The notes under the pieces are model-generated. The model ran no database searches. It was not told where the DNA came from and was given only the letters and a program-made list of their open reading frames with translations. From the NCBI RefSeq assembly GCF_036227105.1, contig NZ_CP109434.1, positions 1,864,001-1,928,000 of the forward strand: a stretch of 64,000 nucleotides of DNA, written 5' to 3'. Numbering within the stretch: position 1 is the first letter of the stretch; each line of letters begins with the position of its first letter. The stretch is from Amycolatopsis sp. NBC_01488. GTDB lineage: Bacteria; Actinomycetota; Actinomycetes; Mycobacteriales; Pseudonocardiaceae. Both the position numbers and the translations under genes were made by a program. Shown in pieces: positions 56,789-64,000 of the stretch.

Positions 56789-57997
56789 GTGTTGACGGTG
56801 AGGACTTCCACGCGGCGCCGGGGCGCGGCTGTGGCACTGGGCTTGGTCGCCGTGCTCACGCTGGGGGCGTGCAGCAGCGAACCGACGGCGACGGCGAGCG
56901 GAACTTCGGGCGGGGGCCCGACTTCCGCGCCCGCGCCCACCGCGCAGCCCGCGAAGCTGACGGTGACGCCGGCCGGCGGCGCGCAGGACGTGCCGCCCGG
57001 CGAACCGGTCGGGGTCAAGGTCGACAGCGGCACGATCGTCTCGGTCACGCTGACCAACCCGGACGGCAAGCAGGTCCAGGGCCAGACGTCGGCGGACAAG
57101 AAGAGCTGGAGCACCACCGAGCAGCTCGGCTACGGCAAGACCTACACCTGGTCCGGCCAGGCGCAGGGCGCCGACGGCAAGAACGTCGCCATCGGCGGCG
57201 CGTTCACCACGGTGAAGCCGAAGCGCCAGATGTCGGCCAGCCTCAACGTCGGCGACGGGCAGACGTACGGCATCGCGATGCCGATCGCGCTGTCCTTCCC
57301 GAGCCGCGTCACCGACAAGGCGTCCGTCGAGAAGGCGCTGTCGGTCGAGACCACGCCGAAGACCGAAGGCTCGTGGGGCTGGACCGACGGCGACACTTCG
57401 GTGCACTGGCGGCCCAAGGAGTACTACAAGCCGGGCACCACGGTGAAGGTCAACGCCAAGATCTACGGCGTCAAGGTCGGCGAAGGCGTGTACGGCAAGC
57501 AGGACGTCTCGGCCAGCTTCACCATCGGCCGCTCCCAGATCGTCAAGGGCAACACCCAGCAGCACACGATGCAGGTGATCCGCGACGGCCAGCAGATCGC
57601 CGACTACCCGGTGAGCTACGGCCTCGACTCCGACCCGGGCCGCGTCACCCACAGCGGCGTGCACGTCGTGATGGGCAAGCAGGCCACGTACGCGATGAGC
57701 AACCCGAAGTACCACTACGAGAACGTCATCGTGCCGTGGGCGGTCCGGATCTCCAACAACGGCGAGTTCATCCACGGCCTTGCGGCCTCGGTCTGGGCGC
57801 AGGGCAAGAAGAACATCTCGCACGGCTGCCTCAACCTGTCGCCGGCGCGGGCCGAGGAGTACTACGACGGCGTGCTCACCGGGGACCCGGTCGAGATCAC
57901 CGGCAGCACGCAGACGCTGAGCGCCAAGGACGGCGACTACAGCGACTGGACGTACGACTGGGCGAGCTGGCAGAAGCTGTCGGCGCTCGCCGGCTGA
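56789..57997 (+). CDS. Lipoprotein L,D-transpeptidase (YkuD domain, LdtMt2-like)
   Basis: 402 residues from GTG 56789 (AAAGGGGAA upstream). The lipoprotein signal ends LTLGAC (Cys about 27). Ig-like domains span about 60-250 (PKRQMSASLNVGDGQTYGIA; YYKPGTTVKVNAKIYGV), followed by the YkuD domain at about 255-380 with catalytic Cys347 in SHGCLNLS and the upstream His in FIHG. It makes 3-3 cross-links in peptidoglycan, a major activity in mycobacteria and relatives. A hairpin terminator follows. Confidence 0.93.
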   Translation: MLTVRTSTRRRGAAVALGLVAVLTLGACSSEPTATASGTSGGGPTSAPAPTAQPAKLTVTPAGGAQDVPPGEPVGVKVDSGTIVSVTLTNPDGKQVQGQTSADKKSWSTTEQLGYGKTYTWSGQAQGADGKNVAIGGAFTTVKPKRQMSASLNVGDGQTYGIAMPIALSFPSRVTDKASVEKALSVETTPKTEGSWGWTDGDTSVHWRPKEYYKPGTTVKVNAKIYGVKVGEGVYGKQDVSASFTIGRSQIVKGNTQQHTMQVIRDGQQIADYPVSYGLDSDPGRVTHSGVHVVMGKQATYAMSNPKYHYENVIVPWAVRISNNGEFIHGLAASVWAQGKKNISHGCLNLSPARAEEYYDGVLTGDPVEITGSTQTLSAKDGDYSDWTYDWASWQKLSALAG

Positions 57998-58017
57998 GAC
58001 CACCCATGAAGACCGGG

Positions 58018-58049
58018 CGGCCGGGAAGTCCACGCGGGCTTCCCGGCCG
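58018..58049 (+). terminator. 11-bp hairpin after L,D-transpeptidase
   Basis: CGGCCGGGAAG (58018-58028) pairs with CTTCCCGGCCG (58039-58049) over 10 nt, 20 bp after the stop codon. Confidence 0.8.
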
Positions 58050-58194
58050 TTCGTCGTTCCGGCGGCAACTCCCGGGCCGCTCCGAACGTCCTGAAGATCG
58101 GCCGGAATCCGATGCAACCCCGGTGATCGCCCGCCGCATGACTAACGGCAGAGGCGCGCCGATCCCGGGCGCGCCCGCGAGAAGAGGAGCTGTC

Positions 58195-58470
58195 TTGCGC
58201 ATCCGCATCGCCCTGTCCCTCGGCGCGCTCGTGCTCGCCGGTGGTGCCCTGACCGGTGGCATCGCCCTGGCCGACCAGGCGCCGTCCGCCCCGACCACCG
58301 CCCGGCCCACCGCGCCCGTCCCGGCCACGTCCCTGACGCCGGCCCCCACCCGCGCCCCGATCGCCGTCCCCGCGCCGCGGGCGACGACGAAGGCGCCGCA
58401 GCGCGTCCCGCGGGCCGTGCCCGCCGGCCCGACCGGTGACCTGCACCTGCCGGCCATCGGGGTACTGTGA
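58195..58470 (+). CDS. Small secreted Ala-Pro-Thr-rich protein, TTG start
   Basis: 91 residues. A rare TTG start at 58195 is supported by GAAGAGGAG 5-13 nt upstream and by the signal peptide that follows at once (RIRIALSLGALVLAGGALTG...ALA). The mature part is P, A and T rich (TTARPTAPVPATSLTPAPT) and ends GDLHLPAIGVL. It is probably a secreted wall-associated peptide. 108 bp upstream of the sigma factor gene and on the same strand. Confidence 0.65.
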   Translation: MRIRIALSLGALVLAGGALTGGIALADQAPSAPTTARPTAPVPATSLTPAPTRAPIAVPAPRATTKAPQRVPRAVPAGPTGDLHLPAIGVL

Positions 58471-58578
58471 CACTGGTTACCAATCCGGCCACAGCCACGG
58501 CCGAATCGGCCGGTAGCACCAGTTACTTGCCGTCCGCGGGCCGGCCTACTTTTGGCCGGATCGGTAACGGGTAGCCCG

Positions 58579-59133
58579 GTGATCTCCCGCTCCCGTCCGT
58601 CGACCGGGCCGGGCTCGCCGTGGGACGGCGAGTTCGCCCGGTACTTCGGCGAGCGCGCGCACAGCCTGCGGTCCACGGCCTTCCTGCTCTGCGGCGACTG
58701 GCACCAGGCCGAGGACCTCACGCAGGCCGCGCTGCTCAAGCTCTACCTCGCCTGGCCGAGGCTGTCGCGCCACGACGCCTTGGACGCCTACGCCCGCAAG
58801 GTCGTGCTGCGCACGTTCCTCGCCGAGCACCGGCGCAGCAGGTGGAAACGGGAGCGGCTCACCGACACGCCGCCGGAGCTTCCGGCGGAAGCCACCGGGA
58901 GCGACCAGGACATGCTGGTCCGGCAGGCGCTGGCCGTCCTGGCACCCAAGCAGCGCGCCGTGCTGGTGCTGCGGTACTTCGAGGACCTGAGCGTCGAAGA
59001 GACGGCGCAGGCGCTCGGCTGCAGCACCGGCACGGTGAAGAGCCAGGCCTCCCGGGGCCTGGCGACGCTGCGCAACCGGCTCGGCCCGCACTACGGTGCG
59101 CTGACCTTCAGCGCGACCACGGAGGGGAGGTGA
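58579..59133 (+). CDS. SigE-family ECF RNA polymerase sigma factor
   Basis: 184 residues. Region 2 is about 20-85 (AFLLCGDWHQAEDLTQAALL is the -10-binding segment), and region 4 about 115-170 (LAPKQRAVLVLRYFEDLSVE then LGCSTGTVKSQASRGLATLR). This is the actinobacterial SigE-family (SCO-type) ECF group. GTG start with a weak RBS. The TM protein 6 bp downstream is its probable anti-sigma partner. Confidence 0.9.
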   Translation: MISRSRPSTGPGSPWDGEFARYFGERAHSLRSTAFLLCGDWHQAEDLTQAALLKLYLAWPRLSRHDALDAYARKVVLRTFLAEHRRSRWKRERLTDTPPELPAEATGSDQDMLVRQALAVLAPKQRAVLVLRYFEDLSVEETAQALGCSTGTVKSQASRGLATLRNRLGPHYGALTFSATTEGR

Positions 59134-59138
59134 CGAAC

Positions 59139-59609
59139 ATGGATCCCGAAGACGACGTCCGCGCGTTCCTGACCGGCGCGGCCGGCGGCTCGCAGCCGCC
59201 GATGCGCCTCGACGCGACCGACGTGATCGAGCGAGGCGGCCGGGTCCGGCGACGACGCAAGCGCTGGGCGGTCGCCGGCACGTCGACCGCGACGGCGGTG
59301 GTCCTCGCGGTGGCCGGTTTCCTGGCCGGGCACCGCGTCGGCCCGCCCGAGCCCGTCCAGCCCGCCGGCCCGGGACTGTCCACGATCGGCACCACCTCCC
59401 CCGCGCAGCCCACCGAGCAGGTCCCGGCGACCTCCGTCGCGCCGCCGGTGGCCGAGCCCGACCGCACGGCACCGCGTTCGCTGCGGTCGACCCTGCTGCC
59501 GCCGTCCGCGATCCACCCGACGAGCAGGCCGACGCCGAGCACCGCGCGTCCGTCCTCTCCGGCGGTCGGGCCCACATCGACTCCGCTGGCGACCGTCACG
59601 TCTCGCTGA
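59139..59609 (+). CDS. Single-TM protein, putative anti-sigma partner
   Basis: 156 residues from ATG 59139 (GGAGGGGAGG upstream). An N-terminal cytoplasmic part (MDPEDDVRAFLTGAAGGSQP; DVIERGGRVRRRRKRW) precedes one membrane helix (TATAVVLAVAGFLAGH) and a P, S, T-rich outside tail. No zinc-binding HxxxCxxC is present. Position directly after a SigE-family sigma gene and topology suggest anti-sigma function; unproven. Confidence 0.7.
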   Translation: MDPEDDVRAFLTGAAGGSQPPMRLDATDVIERGGRVRRRRKRWAVAGTSTATAVVLAVAGFLAGHRVGPPEPVQPAGPGLSTIGTTSPAQPTEQVPATSVAPPVAEPDRTAPRSLRSTLLPPSAIHPTSRPTPSTARPSSPAVGPTSTPLATVTSR

Positions 59610-59779
59610 CCCCGTTTCCGCAGGTCAGCGACGTGGCGTAGATCACCGTTCGGCAGTGGGTTTCTGACGAAATACCGGCCCGCATCGTGGCGATATGCCT
59701 TGTGGTGGTCCGATCGGACACCGGACAACCGCTCAGCCGGACGCTCCGCCGCCGGCCCGAGAACCCGAGGAGGAAGCAC

Positions 59780-59887
59780 ATGGTGCTCGCCGCACTGATC
59801 GTCGAAACCGGAATCGCTGTCGTGGTCGCGGGTGCGCTCGCCGCTTGGTCCCGCAAGCGCTTCGCTCCTCGCAGCGACGCCGCCTGA
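59780..59887 (+). CDS. Small single-TM protein (35 aa)
   Basis: MVLAALIVETGIAVVVAGAL followed by AAWSRKRFAPRSDAA: one membrane helix and a basic C-terminus. GAGGAGG lies 7-13 nt upstream of the ATG, the best ribosome-binding site in the area. A hairpin terminator follows at 59898. Too short for many gene finders. Function unknown. Confidence 0.7.
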   Translation: MVLAALIVETGIAVVVAGALAAWSRKRFAPRSDAA

Positions 59888-59897
59888 CCCCAGCGCA

Positions 59898-59933
59898 CGG
59901 GTGCCCCGCCCGGTGATCCGGACGGGGCACCCG
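59898..59933. terminator. 11-bp hairpin between convergent genes
   Basis: CGGGTGCCCCG (59898-59908) pairs with CGGGGCACCCG (59923-59933), with additional CCGG pairing in the loop, between the 35-aa gene and the MHS transporter. Confidence 0.82.
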
Positions 59934-59947
59934 CATTTCGGGACCGC

Positions 59948-61306
59948 TCAACGCCGAGCGGACGCCAAGGGCTTGTCCTCGGTGTCGATCTGCTCGATCG
60001 GCACCTGCGACGTCTCCGGGATCTTGATGATCGGGATGATCGCGATCAGGGCCGCCGCCATCAGGTAGTACGCCGGCCAGTCCTCGTTGCCGGTGCTCTT
60101 GATCAGCGCCGTCACGATCACACCGCAGGTACCGCCGAACAGCGACGTCGAGATGTTGTAGCCGATCGCGAACGAGCCGTACCGGACGCGGGTCGGGAAC
60201 ATCGCCGGGAACGTCGAGCCGATCACCGCGAGCATGAGCACCAGCAGCAGCGCGACGATCAGGAACCCGACGAAGAGCCACACGATGCTGCCGGACTGCA
60301 TCAGCTTGAGCGACGGCCAGCTCAGCACCAGGAACCCGAAGGCCGCGGTGAGCAGCAGCGGTTTCCGGCCGATCCGGTCGGACAGCGCGCCGAGCGGGAT
60401 GATGATCGCCATCTGGATGACCTCGACGCCGATGATGATCAACGTCGACGTGTTGTCGTTGATCTTCAGCGTGTCCGTGAAGTACGTCGGCATCGTGGTC
60501 AGCAGCAAGTAGTCCGCGATGTTCAGCAGCAGCACGATGCCGATCAGGTTGAGGATCATCCGCCAGTTGCGGGTGAAGATCTCCTTGAGCGGCGCCTTCC
60601 GCGGCTTCTCGCCCGAGGCCTCCAGCCGGCGGAACTCCGGGGTGTCTTCGAGCTTGTTCCGCAGGTACAGCCCGACCAGGCCGAGCGGCAGTGCGACGAA
60701 GAACGGGATCCGCCAGCCCCAGGCGTCGACCTGGTCGGCCGACAGCGAGAGCGTCACGGCGAGCACGACGAGGTTGCCGAGCACGTACCCGGCGAGCGTC
60801 CCCAGCTCGAGGAAGCTGCCGAAGAAGCCACGGCGTTTCGTCGGCGAGTACTCGGCGATGAACGTCGCCGCGCCGCCGTACTCACCACCGGTGGAGAAGC
60901 CCTGGATGATCCGCAGCAGCAGGATCGCGATCGGCGCCGCGATGCCCATGCTGTAGCCGCCTGAGTACGTCGGCAGGACGCCGACCAGGAACGTGCAGCC
61001 CGACATCAGCAGGATCGTGATGGCCAGGACCTTCTGGCGGCCGATCTTGTCCCCGAGCGGGCCGAAGAACGCCCCGCCGAACGGCCGCACGATGAACCCG
61101 ACCGCGAGCAGCGCCAGCGACTTCAGCACGGCGTTGCCCTCACCGGGGAAGAACTCCGAGCCGATGCTGACGGCGATCGCACCCGAGGTGAACACGCCGT
61201 AGTCGTACCACTCCGTGGCGTTCCCCATCGCGGACGCCCACACGGCGCGTTTGACGGTTCTCTCGTCCACTGACGGTTTGCCCGTCGTTGCTGCTGGTTC
61301 GCTCAT
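59948..61306 (-). CDS. MFS transporter, metabolite:H+ symporter (MHS/ProP-like) family
   Basis: 452 residues and 12 membrane segments. The MHS signature opens the protein: ASAMGNATEWYDYGVFTSGA. The loop 2-3 motif is GPLGDKIGRQKVLAITIL, and a second GALSDRIGRKPLLL lies in loop 8-9. RIIQGFSTGGEYGGAATFIA is the conserved fourth helix region. Family substrates include proline/betaine, citrate, alpha-ketoglutarate and shikimate. ProP-type osmoprotectant transport is possible, but the C-terminus lacks the ProP coiled coil. Confidence 0.88.
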   Translation of the reverse strand: MSEPAATTGKPSVDERTVKRAVWASAMGNATEWYDYGVFTSGAIAVSIGSEFFPGEGNAVLKSLALLAVGFIVRPFGGAFFGPLGDKIGRQKVLAITILLMSGCTFLVGVLPTYSGGYSMGIAAPIAILLLRIIQGFSTGGEYGGAATFIAEYSPTKRRGFFGSFLELGTLAGYVLGNLVVLAVTLSLSADQVDAWGWRIPFFVALPLGLVGLYLRNKLEDTPEFRRLEASGEKPRKAPLKEIFTRNWRMILNLIGIVLLLNIADYLLLTTMPTYFTDTLKINDNTSTLIIIGVEVIQMAIIIPLGALSDRIGRKPLLLTAAFGFLVLSWPSLKLMQSGSIVWLFVGFLIVALLLVLMLAVIGSTFPAMFPTRVRYGSFAIGYNISTSLFGGTCGVIVTALIKSTGNEDWPAYYLMAAALIAIIPIIKIPETSQVPIEQIDTEDKPLASARR

Positions 61307-61507
61307 GCCGGCGACGACCTCCTCCGTGCAGTGCCCACTGGGCCGTTCGAGCTCATCAGCCCAGTCTTGCCCGGGAGGCCGGGGACGGCAGCCTGAGCCA
61401 CGGATCTTCTACGGTGGGGAACTTTCCGGCTACCGAGAGGTAGGCGTTGCCCGCTTACGCCGCGGGTCGCGCGCGGCGGGCGGCTACCGGCGAGTTAACG
61501 TCAGCGC

Positions 61508-62104
61508 ATGAGTCGTGTTTCTCAACCCTGGCCGCCGGTGCCGGTGGAGCCGGCGGTCCCGCACCCGAAGGCGCCGGCGGCGGGCACCGAGCTCGGCGTG
61601 CACTTCGCCGAGTGCTTCGGGTGCGGCGACGAGGCCGACGCCGGGCTCCACCTGCGCTCGACCGTCGGCGAGGGCCAGGTGATCCACTCGCGGTTCACCG
61701 TGACGGCGGCGCACCAGGGCGCCCCCGGTCTCGCCCACGGCGGCCTGCTGGCCTGCGCGTTCGACGAGGCCCTCGGCTCGACGGTCGGCAACCTGATGCG
61801 CCGCCCGGCGGTGACGGGCAAGCTCGAGACGGACTTCCGCCGCCCGGTCCCGGTCGGCTCGACGCTGTTCATCGAGGCCCGCCTGGACGGCATCGCGGGC
61901 CGCAAGATCTACGTCAGCGCCGACGGCCGCCTCGACGCCGCGGACGGCCCGATCGCGGTGAGCGCCCGGGCCCTGTTCATCGTGGTGGGCTTCGAGCACT
62001 TCAGCACCCACGGCGACCCCGAGGCGCTGGAGAAGCTGGCGGCGCAGCACGAGAAGAACCAGCAACGGGAGCGCGAAGAGCGCGGCTGGGAGATCAACCC
62101 CTGA
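61508..62104 (+). CDS. PaaI-type hot-dog thioesterase
   Basis: 198 residues. The hot-dog core is about 55-160: HQGAPGLAHGGLLACAFDEA is the catalytic helix region, and LETDFRRPVPVGSTLFIEAR the central strand. FGCGDEADAGLHL near the N-terminus is a frequent feature of this group. It hydrolyses acyl-CoA thioesters; acyl chain unknown. The ATG is 6 nt after TAACGT, indicating a leaderless transcript. Ends six bases before the palindromic element shared with the pknG side. Confidence 0.86.
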   Translation: MSRVSQPWPPVPVEPAVPHPKAPAAGTELGVHFAECFGCGDEADAGLHLRSTVGEGQVIHSRFTVTAAHQGAPGLAHGGLLACAFDEALGSTVGNLMRRPAVTGKLETDFRRPVPVGSTLFIEARLDGIAGRKIYVSADGRLDAADGPIAVSARALFIVVGFEHFSTHGDPEALEKLAAQHEKNQQREREERGWEINP

Positions 62105-62109
62105 CGCGC

Positions 62110-62153
62110 TCGTGAGTGCGTAACGGTGTTCTAACGCTGTTACGCACTCACGA
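62110..62153. terminator. 44-nt palindromic element (copy 2) between convergent genes
   Basis: Arms 62110-62130 and 62133-62153, loop CT. Arms pair over 21 positions with two wobble-type mismatches. They share TCGTGAGTG and the AAC-G-GTT core with the element at 28818. Lies between the thioesterase and pknG stops. Confidence 0.8.
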
Positions 62154-62159
62154 CGCAGG

Positions 62160-64000
62160 TCAGGTCAGCGTGCGGGGGCGGATGGCGTTCGCCCGGTCCA
62201 CGAGCCGCACGCGCTCGTCGACGGTCCCCGCCAGCCGGGCCAGCGCGCGGTAGCAGCGCTCCAGCCCGAAGCGCAGCTCCCGCTCGTCCAGCGCGCAGCC
62301 CAGCACCCGCACGCCCGGCGTCGGCTTGCCCTGCTTGAGCCAGTCGTGCGCGGCTTCGAGCACTCCCGCGGACAGCCGCGTCTGACGCTCGAGGTCCAGC
62401 CGCAGCCGCTCCAGGCGGGACGACGCGTCCAGCAGGTCGTGCTCGGTCACCGGCGTCTCGCGGCCGTTCGCCTTCGTCGCCGTCGTCTTGATCCGGATCG
62501 CCGCGACCTGCGCGTCGACGTAGTGCGTCGAGGACGGCGGGACCGTCTCGAGCACCTCCACCGCACTGTTGCGCGCGCCCTGAGCCAGGTACACCCGGGC
62601 GAGGCCGAACGCCGCGCTGACGTACGTGCGGTCGGTCCGCCAGACCAGCTCGTAGAACCGCGCGGCGGCGAAGTAGTCGCCGACGCCCTCGGCGCTGATC
62701 CCCAGCGCCAGCTTCGGCGCGATCTCGCCAGGCAGGTCGTCGTACACGGATTCGAACGCGACCTGCGCGACGCGCGACCGGCCGCCGGCCAGCTCGATCA
62801 GGCCGCGGTACCAGTCGATCCGCCAGTCGTGCGGGAAGCCGTTCTTGATCGCCAGGTACTGCGCCGCCTGCAGCTGCCGCTGCGCCTCGGCCGGCTCGCC
62901 CAGCTCGATCCGCGCGCGCACGATCCGCAGCCGCACCTCGATCGACTCGCGCGGCGCGCCGGCCAGTGCCTCGATCGCGCCGCGCGGGTCGAGCGCGGTC
63001 GTCGTGGCCAGCACGCCGGCCGCCGGGTCGTCCGTGTCGACCTGCGGGATCGGCAGCCCGGCGACGACCTCGTCGGCACCGGGCAGCGGCACGGTCCGGC
63101 CGGCCTCCGGCACCACCAGCTGCACGCCGAACGTGCGGCTCTCCGGGCCGAACACCGTCGACGCGCCGGGCCGCGGCTTGCCGGTGCCGAGCGCCATGAT
63201 CTCGCGCAGCACGCCGGTCAGCTGGTCACCCATCTCCTCGGCGGAGAGGAACCGCCGGTCCGGGTCGGCGTGCGTCGCGCGTCGCAGGAAGCGGTAGTAC
63301 GACCCGAAGAGCGCGAACAGCGGAACGGCGTCCGGGCCGGGCAGGGTCGTCTTGAACTTGCTGGTGTAGCCGGTGAACTCGAAGCTCAGCACCGCGAGCG
63401 TGCGCCCGACGGTGAACAGGTCCGACGCCACCGAAGCGCCCTGCTTCGCCAGCTCCGGCGCGCTGTAGCCGGTGGTGAAGAACAGCGGGCTCTCGTAGTC
63501 GTCCATCCGCCGGACGGCCCCCAGGTCGATCAGCTTCAGCTGCTCGTTGGTCTGGATCACGTTGTCGGGCTTGAGGTCGCAGTAGAGCAGGTTCTGGCTG
63601 TGCAGGTACCCGAGCGCGGGCAGGATCTCCAGCCCGTACGCGATGACCTGACCGATCGGCAGCGGCTCCGGCCGGCGGCTCTCGCGGTGGTGCGCCAGCG
63701 CGAGCTGCCGCAGCGACTGGCCGCCGACGTACTCCATCACGATGTAGCCGACGGTCGTCCCGCTCTGGCGGTCCGGGTGCTGCACGAAGTTGTGGATCTT
63801 GACGATGTTCGGGTGCTCGACCTCGGCCAGGAAGCGCTGCTCGTTGGCCGCGGCCGCCATCGCCGTCGCGTCCCCGGTGTCGATCAGTCCTTTGAGGACG
63901 ACCCAGCGGTCGCTGACGTTGTGGTCCTGCGCCAGGTAGATCCAGCCGAGACCGCCGTAGGCGATCGCGCCGAGGACTTCGTACTGGCCGCCGACGAGCT
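62160..64000 (-). CDS. pknG: Serine/threonine protein kinase PknG, N-terminus outside window
   Basis: About 613 C-terminal residues are visible. The kinase domain shows AIAYGGLGWIYLAQD as glycine loop, VVLKG as the catalytic Lys, LLYCDLKPDNVIQ as catalytic loop and LIDLGAV replacing DFG, the form typical of PknG. A TPR-containing C-terminal half follows (RGAIEALAGAPRESIEVRLR; YVSAAFGLARVYLAQGARNS). PknG controls 2-oxoglutarate metabolism via GarA phosphorylation in actinobacteria. The N-terminal rubredoxin-like domain lies beyond the window. Confidence 0.92.
   Translation of the reverse strand, partial: LVGGQYEVLGAIAYGGLGWIYLAQDHNVSDRWVVLKGLIDTGDATAMAAAANEQRFLAEVEHPNIVKIHNFVQHPDRQSGTTVGYIVMEYVGGQSLRQLALAHHRESRRPEPLPIGQVIAYGLEILPALGYLHSQNLLYCDLKPDNVIQTNEQLKLIDLGAVRRMDDYESPLFFTTGYSAPELAKQGASVASDLFTVGRTLAVLSFEFTGYTSKFKTTLPGPDAVPLFALFGSYYRFLRRATHADPDRRFLSAEEMGDQLTGVLREIMALGTGKPRPGASTVFGPESRTFGVQLVVPEAGRTVPLPGADEVVAGLPIPQVDTDDPAAGVLATTTALDPRGAIEALAGAPRESIEVRLRIVRARIELGEPAEAQRQLQAAQYLAIKNGFPHDWRIDWYRGLIELAGGRSRVAQVAFESVYDDLPGEIAPKLALGISAEGVGDYFAAARFYELVWRTDRTYVSAAFGLARVYLAQGARNSAVEVLETVPPSSTHYVDAQVAAIRIKTTATKANGRETPVTEHDLLDASSRLERLRLDLERQTRLSAGVLEAAHDWLKQGKPTPGVRVLGCALDERELRFGLERCYRALARLAGTVDERVRLVDRANAIRPRTLT

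Noticed and set aside
1..64000. Large natural-product cluster, prophage or insertion sequence
   Set aside because: No PKS/NRPS modules, phage structural genes, integrase or transposase are recognisable anywhere in the window.

Overview
The window is high-GC, densely coding actinobacterial chromosome. It holds a PknG-type kinase, an HbhA-like protein beside its XRE regulator and a DUF2516 protein, XRE-DUF5753/DUF397 pairs, tandem DUF574 methyltransferases, CGNR/ABATE regulators, a SigE-type sigma factor and a lipoprotein L,D-transpeptidase. Together these suggest a filamentous actinomycete of the Pseudonocardiaceae, such as Amycolatopsis. The genus is an inference from gene content and sequence texture, not a search result. 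There is no rRNA, prophage, insertion sequence, CRISPR array or large biosynthetic cluster.

Layout. 1-6.6 kb: SRPBCC protein facing a MarR regulator, a methyltransferase, a compatible-solute ABC transporter lacking a local ATPase, an XRE/DUF397 pair, a frameshifted small membrane gene and a double-GNAT protein. 6.8-9.8 kb: a coupled operon of YbaK-like protein, ornithine cyclodeaminase-family enzyme and atypical MIO lyase. 9.8-11.4 kb: XRE-hbhA-DUF2516. 11.5-17.2 kb: a methyltransferase interrupted by TGA, an ATPase/zinc-ribbon pair, VOC and CGNR proteins, a DnaA-box cluster, DUF445 and an aminotransferase. 17.9-22 kb: a repeat-rich surface protein and a divergent MocR/YczE pair. 22-30 kb: an HTH + ClpN gene pair, PP2C, DUF998, a PLP desulfhydrase with a reductase, an amidase-TetR-DUF2236 operon, and a CGNR regulator facing an alpha/beta hydrolase. 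30.4-33.9 kb: a four-gene membrane/secreted operon with metal-ligand-like motifs. 34-38.5 kb: DUF397, two uncharacterised genes, three methyltransferases and an XRE regulator. 38.7-47.5 kb: MBL hydrolase, gnd, a fused HTH-ClpN gene with a micropeptide, a pobA catabolic operon and a purine permease. 47.5-53.5 kb: membrane protein, rhomboid, PAS-GGDEF-EAL protein, arylamine acetyltransferase, small enzymes and a tRNA Glu-Asp-Phe operon. 53.6-64 kb: conserved helical protein, a repeat-filled gap, cold-shock protein, L,D-transpeptidase, sigma factor with TM partner, MHS transporter, thioesterase and pknG.

Regulation is unusually readable. More than a dozen starts lie 6-7 nt after a TAnnnT -10 box, as in leaderless transcripts, and several promoters carry clear dyads. 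The strongest candidate for an undescribed system is the HTH/Clp-N module, present once as two genes (22.0-22.75 kb) and once as a fusion (41.3-42.0 kb). Both copies are preceded at the same distance by two GTCAAC-N4/5-GTTGAC palindromes that supply the -35 and -10 of a leaderless promoter. Other notable items are the MIO lyase operon, a 44-nt palindromic element found twice between convergent genes, a DnaA-box cluster away from any visible oriC, two apparently broken genes, and an 82/83-bp tandem repeat.
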